Below are positions 9,467 through 20,566 of a stretch of 64,000 nt of DNA, piece by piece. A program made the translations under genes and the position numbers. Location: the NCBI GenBank assembly GCA_028698305.1, contig JAQVDN010000003.1, positions 63,222 to 127,221 on the forward strand, in the 5' to 3' direction. The notes under the pieces are model-generated. The model saw only the letters and a list, made by a program, of their open reading frames with translations, had not been told where the DNA came from and ran no database searches. The DNA is from Candidatus Altimarinota bacterium (GTDB taxonomy: Bacteria > Patescibacteriota > Gracilibacteria > BD1-5 > UBA6164). The stretch's first letter is position 1; the number at the start of each line of letters is the position of its first letter.

Positions 9467-12400
9467 ATGGGAAATATAAATAATATAAATTTATTGACCA
9501 AAATCTCTTTAAAAATAGTTATATTTTTGATGTGATTTTGGTCTTTTTTGTGATATGTTAGTGCTGCTACCATTGAATCAACTACAACTTGATGAAATTG
9601 GGATGATTCAAATACTTGGATATGATGAATAATACCATGAAATTGAGATGATATAATTATTAATTCAACAGTTATAATAACTTGAAACACAACACTAAAT
9701 TGAAATGTAACAATAAATTCTGATTGAAGACTTAATATAAACTCAGAATTATATTTAAATTGAAACATATCAAATAATTGAGAAATTTCTTGATATATAT
9801 ATGCAAATGGTATACTAGAAAATAATTGAATTTGGAATTGATACATAAATTCTATACAAGATTGAACAATAGAATTATCATGAAGTAATGATTTTAATGA
9901 TTTATATTTATATATACAATCAAATTCAACTATTTATTCAAATTGATTAACTATAAATACAATATATTTAGAACCATCAATAAATTTAACAGTATTACCA
10001 AATACTATAATTAGAACAAAATATAGTTCTATATTTTACTGAAATATAATAAATTGAGAAAATCTAAGTTTAGAATTAACTTGATGATATAATGATTTTA
10101 ATTTTACTTGAAAGATTTGAAAAATAACCATAAACAATGAACAAAATAACGAAGTATCATTATATAGATTAAATTGAGAAATAGAAGATTTAGAAATATA
10201 TTCTCCATCTAGATTACAAAATTATTATTATGAAAATAATTTAAATTGAAATGTAACAATAAATTCTAATTGAAAACTTTATATAGAATCAAGTTTATAT
10301 TTAAATTGAAATATATTAAACAATTGAGAAATTTCTTGATATTTATATGCAAATGGTATACTAGAAAATAATTGAATTTGGAATTGATACATAAATTCTA
10401 TACAAGATTGAACAATAGAATTATCATGACTTAATCCATTTTCAGCACAATTAGAACTAACATTTAATACCATTTTTAAACCAAATAATTCAACTATAAA
10501 TTCTCTAAATGCAATTCAAAATATTGATTTAACTATTTTATGAGAAAATAATTTAAAAGTAGAAAATAGTTTATCAATATACTGAAATATAATAAATTGA
10601 GAAAATCTAAGTTTAGAATTAACTTGATGATATGGTGATTTTAATTTTACTTGAAAAATAAAAAGATTAACCATAGACAATGAACAAAATAACGAAGTAT
10701 CATTATATAGATTAAATTGAGAAATAGAAGATTTAGAAATATATTCTCCATCTAGATTACAAAATTATTATTATGAAAATAATTTAAATTGAAATGTAAC
10801 AATAAATTCTAATTGAAAACTTTATATAGAATCAAGTTTATATTTAAATTGAAATATATTAAACAATTGAGAAATTTCTTGATATTTATATGCAAATGGT
10901 ATACTAGAAAATAATTGAATTTGGAATTGATACATAAATTCTATACAAGATTGAATAATAGAGTTATTATGAAATAATCCATTTTCAGCACAATTAGAAC
11001 TAACATTTAGTACCATTTTTAAACCAAATAATTCAACTATAAATTCTCTAAATGCAATTCAAAATATTGATTTAACTATCTTATGAGAAAATAATTTAAA
11101 AGTAGAAAATAATTTATCAATATACTCAAATATAATAAATTGAGAAAATTTTAAAATAAAATTACTTGGTTGAAATTTAAATATGAATTTCACATGAAAT
11201 ATATGAGAAATAGAATTAGAAAACATTTATAATATACCTATATATTTAAATAATCTAAATTGAAATATAGATTTAATAAAGGTAAATTCTCAAGTTATTT
11301 TATGATGATATTCATATGACTGATTTAATTTAAATGGTAATTTAATTGTAAATCAAAATTGAAATTTACAATGATATATAAATATGTTTCTAAATTGAAA
11401 CTTAAAAAATGAATGATTTATGAGTGCATATTTATATGTAAATTGATGAGTAGAGAATAGTTGAAGCATGAGTTATATTTGAACATATACAAATGAATAC
11501 TATCCTACATATACTATTATTGCTCCTTGAGAAAATAAAATAATATCAAGTGAAAATAAATATTTATTTTATCCACATGTTATATCAGATGAAGATCCTA
11601 CTATTACCTTTGTATGAGATAAATCATGATATATAAGCATATATGATGAAAATAATAATTTAATTGAAAGAAATTGTATAAATATACCATGATGTGTAAA
11701 TATAATTGAAAAAGATTGGGATAATACTAACTACACATATGATCTAACTGATTGATATACTTGTAATGCAAATCAAAATACTTCACAAAATGTCTCTTCT
11801 TGACCTCTTGTTTTTGATATATCAAAATTAGATCTTAAAACAAAAGAAACAGAAAATTTAACAAATACTTCTGAAAATACAAGTAAGTGAGATCCTGTTA
11901 TTTTAAGTACATGAGAATTTGATTATGAAAATACTCTTATGAGTTATGCTTGAAACAATCTACCTTTTGAATTTAAAATAAAATACAAAAATCAAGCATA
12001 TTATAACTGACCAATATGAAATAATTTTGATTTTAACTACAATATATATCTAACTCAAGATGAAACTTGAAATATAAATATTCATGATGGTAAATTATGA
12101 GTTTTTAAGTTTTTAAAATCATGAGATATTTTTGAAAGAAATGAAACTATAAAAGCAAATCTTCTATTAGTAGATAATAAATATGAAATAAGTTTTGATG
12201 ATAAAACTAAATACATATTTTGAGATAATTTCAAGATAGAAAAAATAGTTGATATTTATTGAAATAATCTAAGTTTTGAATACAACGATGATAGACAACT
12301 TATAAAAATAATAGATACTTTAAATAGAGAATATACTCTAAATTATCATGAAAATAGTAGATTATACAAGATAATAGATTTTGCTTGAAATGAAGTAGAA

Positions 12401-15400
12401 TTTATATATTTCTCTGAAAATGAAACTACCTGAAGTCAATTTGATTTAAAAACAATCAAGATGATAAATTGAAATAGTGAGAAAGAAATTAGTTTCACAT
12501 ATACTATTTGAGCTGATTTTGAGAGTTCACACAACATAGTTAAACTAATAGATTCTGCAAATAATATATATGTTGAAAATACATATGATTCATTTGATAG
12601 AGTATCAAGCCAAACATATGGTAATGGAACTATATATTATAACTATACAACAGATACAAATAACAAAATTACAAAAAATAGTGTTACAGATAGAGAGTGA
12701 AACATCATAGAATATTATTATGATAGTTTTTGAAATACTATTAAAAAAGTAATCAAAAAAACAAGTGGTGATTTAGAATATAATTATGAATATGACTCAA
12801 ACAATAATTTAATAAAAGAAACAAAACCTCTTTGAAATTGAGTTACATATAGTTATGATATAAATAATAATGTAATTGAAAAAAGACTTGTAGAAAATAC
12901 ATCATCTACTTGAAGTACAAGCGATATAGTTTTAAATTATACTTATGATTTACTCACAAATAAACCAACTCAAATAATAGAACCAAACTGATTAATTACT
13001 AATTTAGTTTATGATACAAACAATAATCTAGTATCAAAAGAAGTAGTTTGAGTAAAAGACTACAATTGAAATGATATAGTTATAAATGAAAGTTTTACAT
13101 ATAATTGAAGTGGTCAACTAGTTTCACAAACAAATGCTTGATGATTAGAAACAAGTTTTACATATACAAATTGAAACCTTACAAAGATAACAAAAAAAGG
13201 CCCTCACCTTAATCCTCTCCCAGAGGGCGAGGAAATAGCTACACAATTTGTATACGATACAAGATGAAATATGGTAAAAATAATAGATTGAAAAGGTAAT
13301 GAAACAAATTTAACATATGATGATTTCAATTTATTAATAAGTAAAACTACAAGTGAATGAATAGTAAATGAAATAATTTACAATTCTCTAAACAAAAAAA
13401 CAAGTGAAAAAATAATATTATGAGCAAATGATAGCTTAGATAAAAGTTATAATTATGATATACTTGATAATCTAACTCAAACTACAAGTGAAGTTGATTC
13501 ATGAGTAAATCTAATTACAAACTATATCTATGATACAAACTCTAGAATAATAGAAACTAGTTCATGAAGTGGTGCAGTTGAAAGTATTGTTTACGATGAA
13601 AATGGTCTTGTTTTAAGCAAAACTTTAACAATCCCTCACCTTAACCCTCTCCCAGGGGGCGAGGGAATAGAACAAATAACTACAAATTATACTTATGATT
13701 TAAATGAAAGATTAATAAAACAAATAAATCCAAATGGTAGCGAAATAAACTTTGAGTATGATTTATTTGATAGAATAATAAAAAAAATAAATCCTGATAA
13801 TAGTTACACAACTTATACATACGACAAATCAAACAATATAACAAAACAAGAAATATATGATGAAAATGATATATTGTTATCAAAACAAGAATTTGTATAT
13901 GATAAACAAAATAGAGTAATAGAAACTAAAAATCATATATTACCAAATGATATAATCATAACAAAAACAAAATATGATAGTCTATGAAATACTATAAAAA
14001 CTATAGATTGAAAATGAAATGAAACAAACTATACTTATGATATATTTTCTAGATTGATACAAGTAGAAGATAATCTATGAAATATAGTACAAAATAGTTA
14101 TGACAAAAATGATAATCTAGTAGAAAAGAAAATAATAAGTTCTACAAACAAAACTATAACTACAAACTATACTTATGACTCAGATAATAGACTCGTAAGT
14201 GAAACAAACTCTTTAAACAAAACAAAAACATATACATACAACAAACTTAATCAAGTAATAAGTACAACAGATGAAGAGGGAAATATCACAAACTATACAT
14301 ATACTTATACTTGAAAAGTTAAAACCGAAACCAAGATTTCAAACTCTTGAAACAAAACAACTACTTACACATACGACCAAATGTGAAATATGCTTAGTGT
14401 AACAGATAGTGAGTGAAATATAACAAACTATGAATATGATGAGTTAAATAGACTAGTTAAACAAATCTATGCTGATAATAAACAAGTAAATTATGAGTAT
14501 GATACAAATAATAATCTAGTACAAAAAACTGACCCAAATGGTACAATCATAAACTATACTTATGATTCTCAAAATAGATTAATATCTAAAAATATAACAA
14601 ACTGAAATGGTGTAGTTTGAATAACAAGTGAAACATATAGTTATGATGAACAATGAAGACTAATTGAAGCAAATGATAGTAATAATCATAATTTAGAATT
14701 TAGTTATGATAGTTTGGGTAGATTAATTAATGAAACTCAATCTGGTAGTTTAGTTAGTTATGCTTATGATAACAATAATAATCTAACTAGTGTAAATGAT
14801 GTAAACTATACTTATGATAATCTAAATAGAGTTACAAATATAAAACAAAATAATACAGATATAGCAACTTACAATTATACATGACTAGAAAATACAAGTA
14901 TAATTTATGCAAACAATACAAGTATAATAAAATGATTTGATAATCTAGGTAGAATAAATAGTTTAAATAACTGAGTAAAAAACTACAATTATACTTATGA
15001 TGATGTAAATAACATAACAAGTGATAGTATAAAAAACTACATGTATGATGATATTTACAGATTAACAAATGTTAATGAAACTAATTCTTGAACTATTCTT
15101 GAAAGTTTTAACTATGACAATGTTTGAAACAGAATAAATAGTTTTAATTTAAATACTTGAAGTGGAGCTAGTTATGATTATGAAACTAATATATTGAACC
15201 AATATACAACTCTTAGTTGAAGTACATTATCTTGAAGTTTAAATTATACTTATGATAACAACTGAAATTTAAAAAATGACTGAGAAAAAACATTTTCTTA
15301 TGACTACAAAAACAGACTTACAAAAGTAGAAACTTCTAGTTGAATAATAGCACAATATAGTTATGATGTATTAGATAGAAGATACTTGAAAGAGTTAGAA

Positions 15401-16375
15401 AATGAAAAAGTAGAATATATTTTTAGTAATGAAAATATATTAACTGAAAAAGTTACAGATTTAGTTAATCAAACTACAACAACTAAAAACTATATAAACT
15501 GAATCTGATTAGATGATTTAGTAGCTTATAAAGAAAATAATGATATTTATTATTTTCATAAAAATCACTTATGAAGTGTTGAGTGAATAAGTGATAGTTC
15601 TTGAAATGTAGTTGTAAGTTATGAGTATGATAGTTTTGGTAATTTTGAAATAACTAGTTGAGTTGATAATTGAAATACTAGACTATTTACATGAAGAGAA
15701 TATGACAAAGAAATTTGATTATATTACAATAGAGCTAGATACTACAATCCAGAACTAGGTAGATTTATATCTAGAGATCCGATTGATATAGTTGATGATG
15801 TAAATTTGTATAGTTATGTGGGGAATAATGGGGTGAATTATGTGGATTTGATGGGGACAGAAGGGAAGCCGTTAATAGAAGATATAGTATGATCTAATCT
15901 TTTAAGTATTGTTACTAGAGATCCAATATCGGAAAAAAGAATTATGACTCTAAATCCATTAATAAGAGATGATGTAAGAGATTTTCTAGATGTAGTTTAT
16001 AAAGATTTAAAAATAAATTTAAGAGTAGCTCAAGCTATGAGAACTATTGACGAACAAAATAATTTATATAATCAATGAAGAACTTCTCCATGAAATATCG
16101 TTACTTCGGTTAAATGATGAGATAGTTATCATAATTATTGATTAGCATTTGATATTGTTGAAATTGATAAAAATTGAAAAGTTAACTATGATTTTGATCG
16201 GAATAAAGTTAGTAAAATATGAAAAGAAATTTGATTTGAATGGTGAGGAGATTGGAAAAAATCAATAGATAAACCACATTTTCAAAAAACTTATGGGTTT
16301 ACGACTAATGAACTTAAAAAAATAGTTAATGATTGAGAAGTTGATAATGATTGATTCATTATTTTTAAATGATAA
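9467..16375 (+). CDS. Giant secreted Rhs/YD-repeat protein with C-terminal M15 peptidoglycan peptidase tip
   Basis: 2302 aa. A signal peptide (hydrophobic core IVIFLMGFWSFLGYVSA) is followed by Asn/Gly/Ile-rich tandem repeats resembling a beta-helix, then dozens of YD repeats of the NYTYDxxxRL type, ending in the conserved Rhs core GREYDKEIGLYYNRARYY and GRFISRDPI. The variable tip begins after GNNGV (about residue 2126). It is an M15 peptidase of the VanY/endolysin L-Ala-D-Glu type: MRTIDEQNNLYNQGR, SYHNYGLAFD (His2222, Asp2229), Asp2262 and KPHFQ (His2271) supply zinc ligands and catalytic acid. It would cut peptidoglycan, probably of a competitor or host cell. The next gene, 4 bp away, is the likely immunity gene. 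Confidence 0.9.
9701..11140 (+). repeat. Tandem ~181-residue repeats in the Rhs N-terminal stalk
   Basis: Units begin near 9701, 10247 and 10790 (spacing 546 and 543 bp, in frame). The second and third are almost identical over their shared length; the first is more diverged and the third is partial. Each contains LYLNGN, NNGEISGY, ILENNGIWNGYINS and DGTIELSG, short strands separated by Gly/Asn turns as in right-handed beta-helices. Near-identity points to recent duplication or ongoing homogenisation. Confidence 0.85.
13201..13232. repeat. GC-rich palindromic element inside rhs, copy 1
   Basis: CCCTCACCTTAATCCTCTCC, then CAGAGGGCGAGG: far more GC-rich than its surroundings and partly self-complementary (CCTCTCCC/GGGCGAGG). 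It encodes PHLNPLPEGE in frame. Related CCCTCACCC...GGGAGAGGG palindromes are dispersed in many unrelated bacterial genomes; this is a mobile-looking repeat inserted without breaking the frame. Confidence 0.75.
13633..13666. repeat. GC-rich palindromic element inside rhs, copy 2
   Basis: Second copy, about 430 bp downstream of the first, with a few differences; it encodes PHLNPLPGGEG in frame. It stands out by composition. It lies between two YD repeats, where an extra loop would be tolerated. Confidence 0.75.
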
Positions 16376-16379
16376 TACT

Positions 16380-16940
16380 ATGCTTGCTATGAAAAAAAAT
16401 AAATTTTTAATATTAATAATAATAGTAACTATTATATTTTTACAGCTATATAATATTTTTATTTTAAAAAAATCAGATTATAATAAAGATTTTCTTCAAA
16501 AAAATAAACAATATATAGAAAATGAAAATATTCCAATAACTACTAATATTGAAAAAATAAGTATAGATACACTTGAATATAATTTTTCAAGTGTATCTGA
16601 AATTGAATTTAAGGATTTAACTATAGATGAAGAAAATATAATAAAATGAATTAAAGAACCTATTTATAGTATATGAATGATAAGATATTGATTATATAAT
16701 GAACTTGATTGATATATAAAAAAAACTCTATTGATTCAAAATGATAGAACAGATATAGAATATATATTTTTTATTAAATTAAATGTATTATATGCTGTCA
16801 GAAAAGTAAGATCTGATTTTAATCCACCCAAATGGGATGATTATTCTAAATTAGATTCAAAAAAATATACTGATTGTTACTTATCATTAAATAATTGTTC
16901 TGAAGAAGTTTTATTTTTATATGATTATATTAATTCTTAA
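16380..16940 (+). CDS. Putative membrane-anchored immunity protein for the M15 Rhs tip
   Basis: 186 aa. Not recognised by family. It starts 4 bp after the rhs stop (MLAMKKNKF); an internal ATG at 16389 is possible. One N-terminal hydrophobic anchor (FLILIIIVTIIFLQLYNIFIL) is followed by an acidic extracytoplasmic domain with two cysteines near the C-terminus. Position directly behind a polymorphic toxin tip is where immunity genes sit, and an outward-facing anchor fits a toxin acting on the cell wall. The function is inferred from context only. Two in-frame UGA split it into apparent pieces under the standard code. Confidence 0.7.
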
Positions 16941-16964
16941 AATAAAAATATTTTCTATCTTTAA

Positions 16965-19682
16965 TATGAATCTTACACCTACGACAAATCAAACAATATA
17001 ACAAAACAAGAAATATATGATGAAAATAATAATTTGTTATCAAAACAAGAATTTGTATATGATAAACAAAATAAAGCAATAGAAACTAAAAATCATATAT
17101 TACCAAATGATATAATCATATCAAAAACAAAATATGATAGTTTATGAAACACAATCCAAACTATTGATGCAAAAGGCAATGAAACAAATTATACTTATGA
17201 TATATTTTCTAGATTGATACAAGTAGAAGATAGTCTATGAAACAAAGTACAAAATAGTTATGACAAAAATGATAATCTAGTAGAAAAGAAAATAATAAGT
17301 TCTACAAACAAAACAATAACTACAAACTATACTTATGACTCAGATAATAGACTCGTAAGTGAAACAAATAATTTAAACAAAACAAAAACATATACATACA
17401 ACAAACTTAATCAAGTAATAAGTAAAACAGATGAAGAGGGAAATATTACAAACTACTCATATACTTATACTTGAAAAGTTAAAACTGAAACTAAGATTTC
17501 AAATTCTTGAAACAAAACAACTACTTACACATACGACCAAATGTGAAATATGCTTAGTGTAACAGATAGTGAGTGAAATATAACAAACTATGAATATGAT
17601 GAGTTAAATAGACTAGTTAAACAAATCTATGCTGATAATAAACAAGTAAATTATGAGTATGATACAAATAATAATCTAGTACAAAAAACTGACCCAAATG
17701 GTACAATCATAAACTATACTTATGACTCTCAAAATAGATTAATATCTAAAAATATAACAAACTGAAATGGTGTAGTTTGAACAACAAGTGAAACATATAG
17801 TTATGATGAGTTATGAAGACTACTAGAAGCAAATGATAGTAATAATCATAAACTACAATTTAGTTATGATAGTTTAGGTAGAAAGATAACTGAAACTCAA
17901 TCTGGTAGTTTAGTTAGTTATGATTATGATAACAATAATAATCTGACAAGTGTAAATGATGTAAATTATATTTATGATGAATTAAATAGAATTACAAGTA
18001 TTTGATATGATTCAAATAACATAGCAACATATAACTATACTTGACTTGAAAATACTTCTATAGTTTATACAAACAATACAAGTATAATAAGATGATTTGA
18101 TAATCTAAGTAGAATAAATAGTTTAAATAATTGAGTAAATACTTACAATTATACTTATGATGATGTAAATAATATAACAAGTGATAGTATAAAAAACTAC
18201 TTGTATGATGATATTTACAGATTAAAAGAAGTACAAAATACTACAAATCAAGATATTCTTGAAAGTTTTAACTATGACAATGTTTGAAACAGAATAAATA
18301 GTTTCAATTTAAATACTTGAAGTGGAGCTAGTTATGATTATGAAACTAATATATTGAATCAATATACAACTCTTAGTTGAAGTATATTAAATTATCAATT
18401 ACAAGAAATAGTAGAAGAAGTACAAACTTGAAGTTGAGAAACTAGTAGCTGAACTACTTCATCTTGAAGTACTCAAACTATAACTACATATACTTGAAGT
18501 CTTGTAACTACAAATGAAAGTAATATTTTTGTTTATGACAATAACTGAAACTTAAAAAATAACTGAATTTTTGAATTTAGTTATGATTACAAAAACAGAC
18601 TTACAAAAGTAGAAACTTCTAGTTGAATAATAGCACAATATAATTATGATGTGTTAAATAGAAGATATTTGAAGCAAACAGAAGAAAAAACAATAGAATA
18701 TATTTTTAGTAATGAAAATATATTGACTGAAAAAGTTACAGATTTAGTTAATCAAACTACAACAACTAAAAACTACATAAACTGAATCTGATTAGATGAT
18801 TTAGTAGCTTATGAAATTGATAACAATATTTATTATTATCATAAAAATCATTTATGAAGTGTTGAGTGAATAAGTGATGGTTCTTGAAATGTAGTTGTTA
18901 GTTATGATTATGATAGTTTTGGTAATGTAAAAATAGTTTCTTGAAATGATAATTGAAATACTAGACTATTTACATGAAGAGAATATGATAGAGAAATAAA
19001 TCTTTATTATCTTAGAGCTAGGTATTATGATGCTAAACTTGGTAGATTTATCAGTAGAGATTCGATTGATATAGTTGATGATGTAAATTTGTATAGTTAT
19101 GTAGGGAATAATGGGGTGATGTATACTGATTTACTATGAACTGAAAAGAAAGCACAAGCTGAACAATTTAAAGTTGATTTTGTAAAGGCTTATGATGAAT
19201 ACTTAAGACTTGAAAAAGAATTAGAATATTTAAGTATAAAATATGAAAAAGCCTTGTATTATAGTCGGGATAATGAGTATAACAATAATTTAAGAAAACA
19301 AAAAACATCTGTATATTATCAATTAAAAGCACAAGAAGAAATTGCAAAAGAATTACATTATAGTAGGAATAAGTATAATGATAATTTACCAAAAACACTA
19401 CAAGAAGCAGAAAATAATTGGGTTGAGCCAGAGTTAATATGATTTAATTATCCTGCTGCTATTTATCATCAAGATGGTAAAATTAATTGATTTGAAAGAA
19501 AATTTATTTCTCCTGATTGACATAAAGAAATAATTTTTTCAAAGAATTGAGAAGAAATAACTAGTAATGAATATTGAGGTACTTATAATATTTTTGCTCC
19601 AAGTAATAAATGACTACATATAAAATATGATATAAATCCTTATAATAAATGGTGAAATTGAGATTATTTAATAACTAATTAA
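16965..19682 (+). pseudogene. Orphan rhs core plus alternative tip (silent cassette, no start codon)
   Basis: An open frame of 905 sense codons that begins after an in-frame TAA (16962) with no ATG; the ATG at 16966 is out of frame. From about 16972 to 19122 it is near-identical to rhs 13811-15842, apart from a Ser/Gly/Thr-rich insertion near 18390-18540. After GNNGV it diverges into a different 180-residue tip: a Lys/Glu-rich helical part, then ERKFISPDGHKEI, GGTYNIFAP and YDINPYNKWGNG. That last pattern resembles a D-PY-WGN motif I recall from other Rhs tips, of unknown activity. Interpretation: a reserve cassette that can recombine into the expressed rhs gene. Confidence 0.8.
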
Positions 19683-19683
19683 T

Positions 19684-20049
19684 ATGAAAAATAAAATAAT
19701 ATCTAATATTATAATTAATATTATTCCTGTAATAATAACTTTATTTCATTATTATATTGATTTAAATTGGAACTTTACATGATTATGAGATTTTCTTTTA
19801 ACTTTAAATTATTCTAATTCGTTATTAATATCATCTATTTTCTTATCTTTTGAAAATAGTTTAATAACATCATTATATTACTTATTAATAATTTCAATTA
19901 TTATTTTAATTTACAATTATTTTTTAATATTATTATTTTATAATATATCAGATTTTACAAAAAAAAATATAATTATTATTACAACCATATTTACAATATT
20001 TTCATCTTTAATTTGATTTTTTTATTTTGGCATAAATTTATCAATTTAA
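19684..20049 (+). CDS. Four-span membrane protein, putative immunity for the orphan tip
   Basis: 121 aa, very hydrophobic, about four transmembrane helices. It starts 1 bp after the orphan tip stop codon, the same arrangement as the first tip/immunity pair. No homologue recognised. A polytopic immunity protein suggests that the cognate tip acts at or across the membrane, for example by pore formation, but this is inference. Confidence 0.65.
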
Positions 20050-20068
20050 TAAAATAAAGTGTAATTAA

Positions 20069-20230
20069 ATAAATATAAAAAATAAAAATCTAAAATTCAT
20101 AATTGAGTTCAAATGAATAAAAGATTGAAAAGAAGATTATTACAAAATAGAGAAAGAATTATATATTAAAGAAGAAAAATATTTCTGAAATAGTCTTATA
20201 TATATATATTATCAAGAAATTAATTTATAA
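20069..20230 (+). other. Open frame without ATG, possible gene remnant
   Basis: A clean 53-codon frame follows a TAA and ends FGNSLIYIYYQEINL. It uses UGA as glycine three times and is Lys/Glu/Tyr-rich. There is no ATG; only ATA/ATT-type starts exist. It could be the tail of a deleted immunity gene or chance in AT-rich DNA. Confidence 0.3.
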
Positions 20231-20240
20231 TATTAAAACT

Positions 20241-20275
20241 AAAAATAGAAAATACTAAAAATATTTTCTATTTTT
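20241..20275 (+). terminator. Terminator at the end of the second tip/immunity cassette
   Basis: Stem AAAAATAGAAAATA/TATTTTCTATTTTT. The right arm is similar to the sequence that directly precedes the orphan core at 16945-16961, so the cassette junction appears to include it. Confidence 0.65.
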
Positions 20276-20365
20276 ACTTACACATACTACAAATCAAATA
20301 ATATAACAAAACAAGAATTTGTATATGATAAACAGAAACTACAAATCATATATGGAACTTGTCAG
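20276..20365 (+). pseudogene. Decayed third rhs core remnant
   Basis: About 70 bp matches the start of the orphan core: ACTTACACATAC, then AACAAAACAAG, then a deletion relative to the other copies, then AATTTGTATATGATAAAC, after which similarity fades. It begins at the same point of the rhs core as the 16972 cassette, showing a third cassette was once joined here. Confidence 0.7.
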
Positions 20366-20371
20366 AAGAGT

Positions 20372-20412
20372 AAAAAAAGAGTTTTTAAACTCTTTTTTTT
20401 TGTGTTTTAAAA
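20372..20412. repeat. Right copy of ~40-bp terminator repeat flanking the Rhs locus
   Basis: Direct repeat of 9255-9293, with one extra T. It also forms a rho-independent terminator. The stretch from here to the pnp start (20413-20566) holds only AT-rich DNA, presumably the pnp promoter and leader. Confidence 0.8.
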
Positions 20413-20566
20413 GTTTTGTTTTATAATTGTTTTAATATTTTCTAACAGAATATTTAAATGATGAAATGTTTAAGTAAATTTTTTGTTTTTTATAAAATAT
20501 TTATTTAGATATTTCATTATTTGTTCTTTTAGAAGATATTTTTTTTATATTTTTTATTTTATTTTT

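Noticed and set aside
9701..11140. CRISPR array from regularly spaced repeats
   Set aside because: Spacing is 543-546 bp, in frame and coding; no short repeat/spacer pattern anywhere in the window.
14832..15068. Minus-strand open frames inside rhs and other long genes
   Set aside because: They are shadows of the AT-rich plus-strand YD repeats, with Tyr/His/Leu runs and no start signals.
16966..17000. ATG at 16966 as the start of the orphan rhs gene
   Set aside because: It is out of frame with the rhs core; the in-frame codon three positions upstream is TAA.
20069..20230. Confident small protein-coding gene
   Set aside because: No ATG/GTG/TTG start in frame; kept only as a low-confidence open frame.
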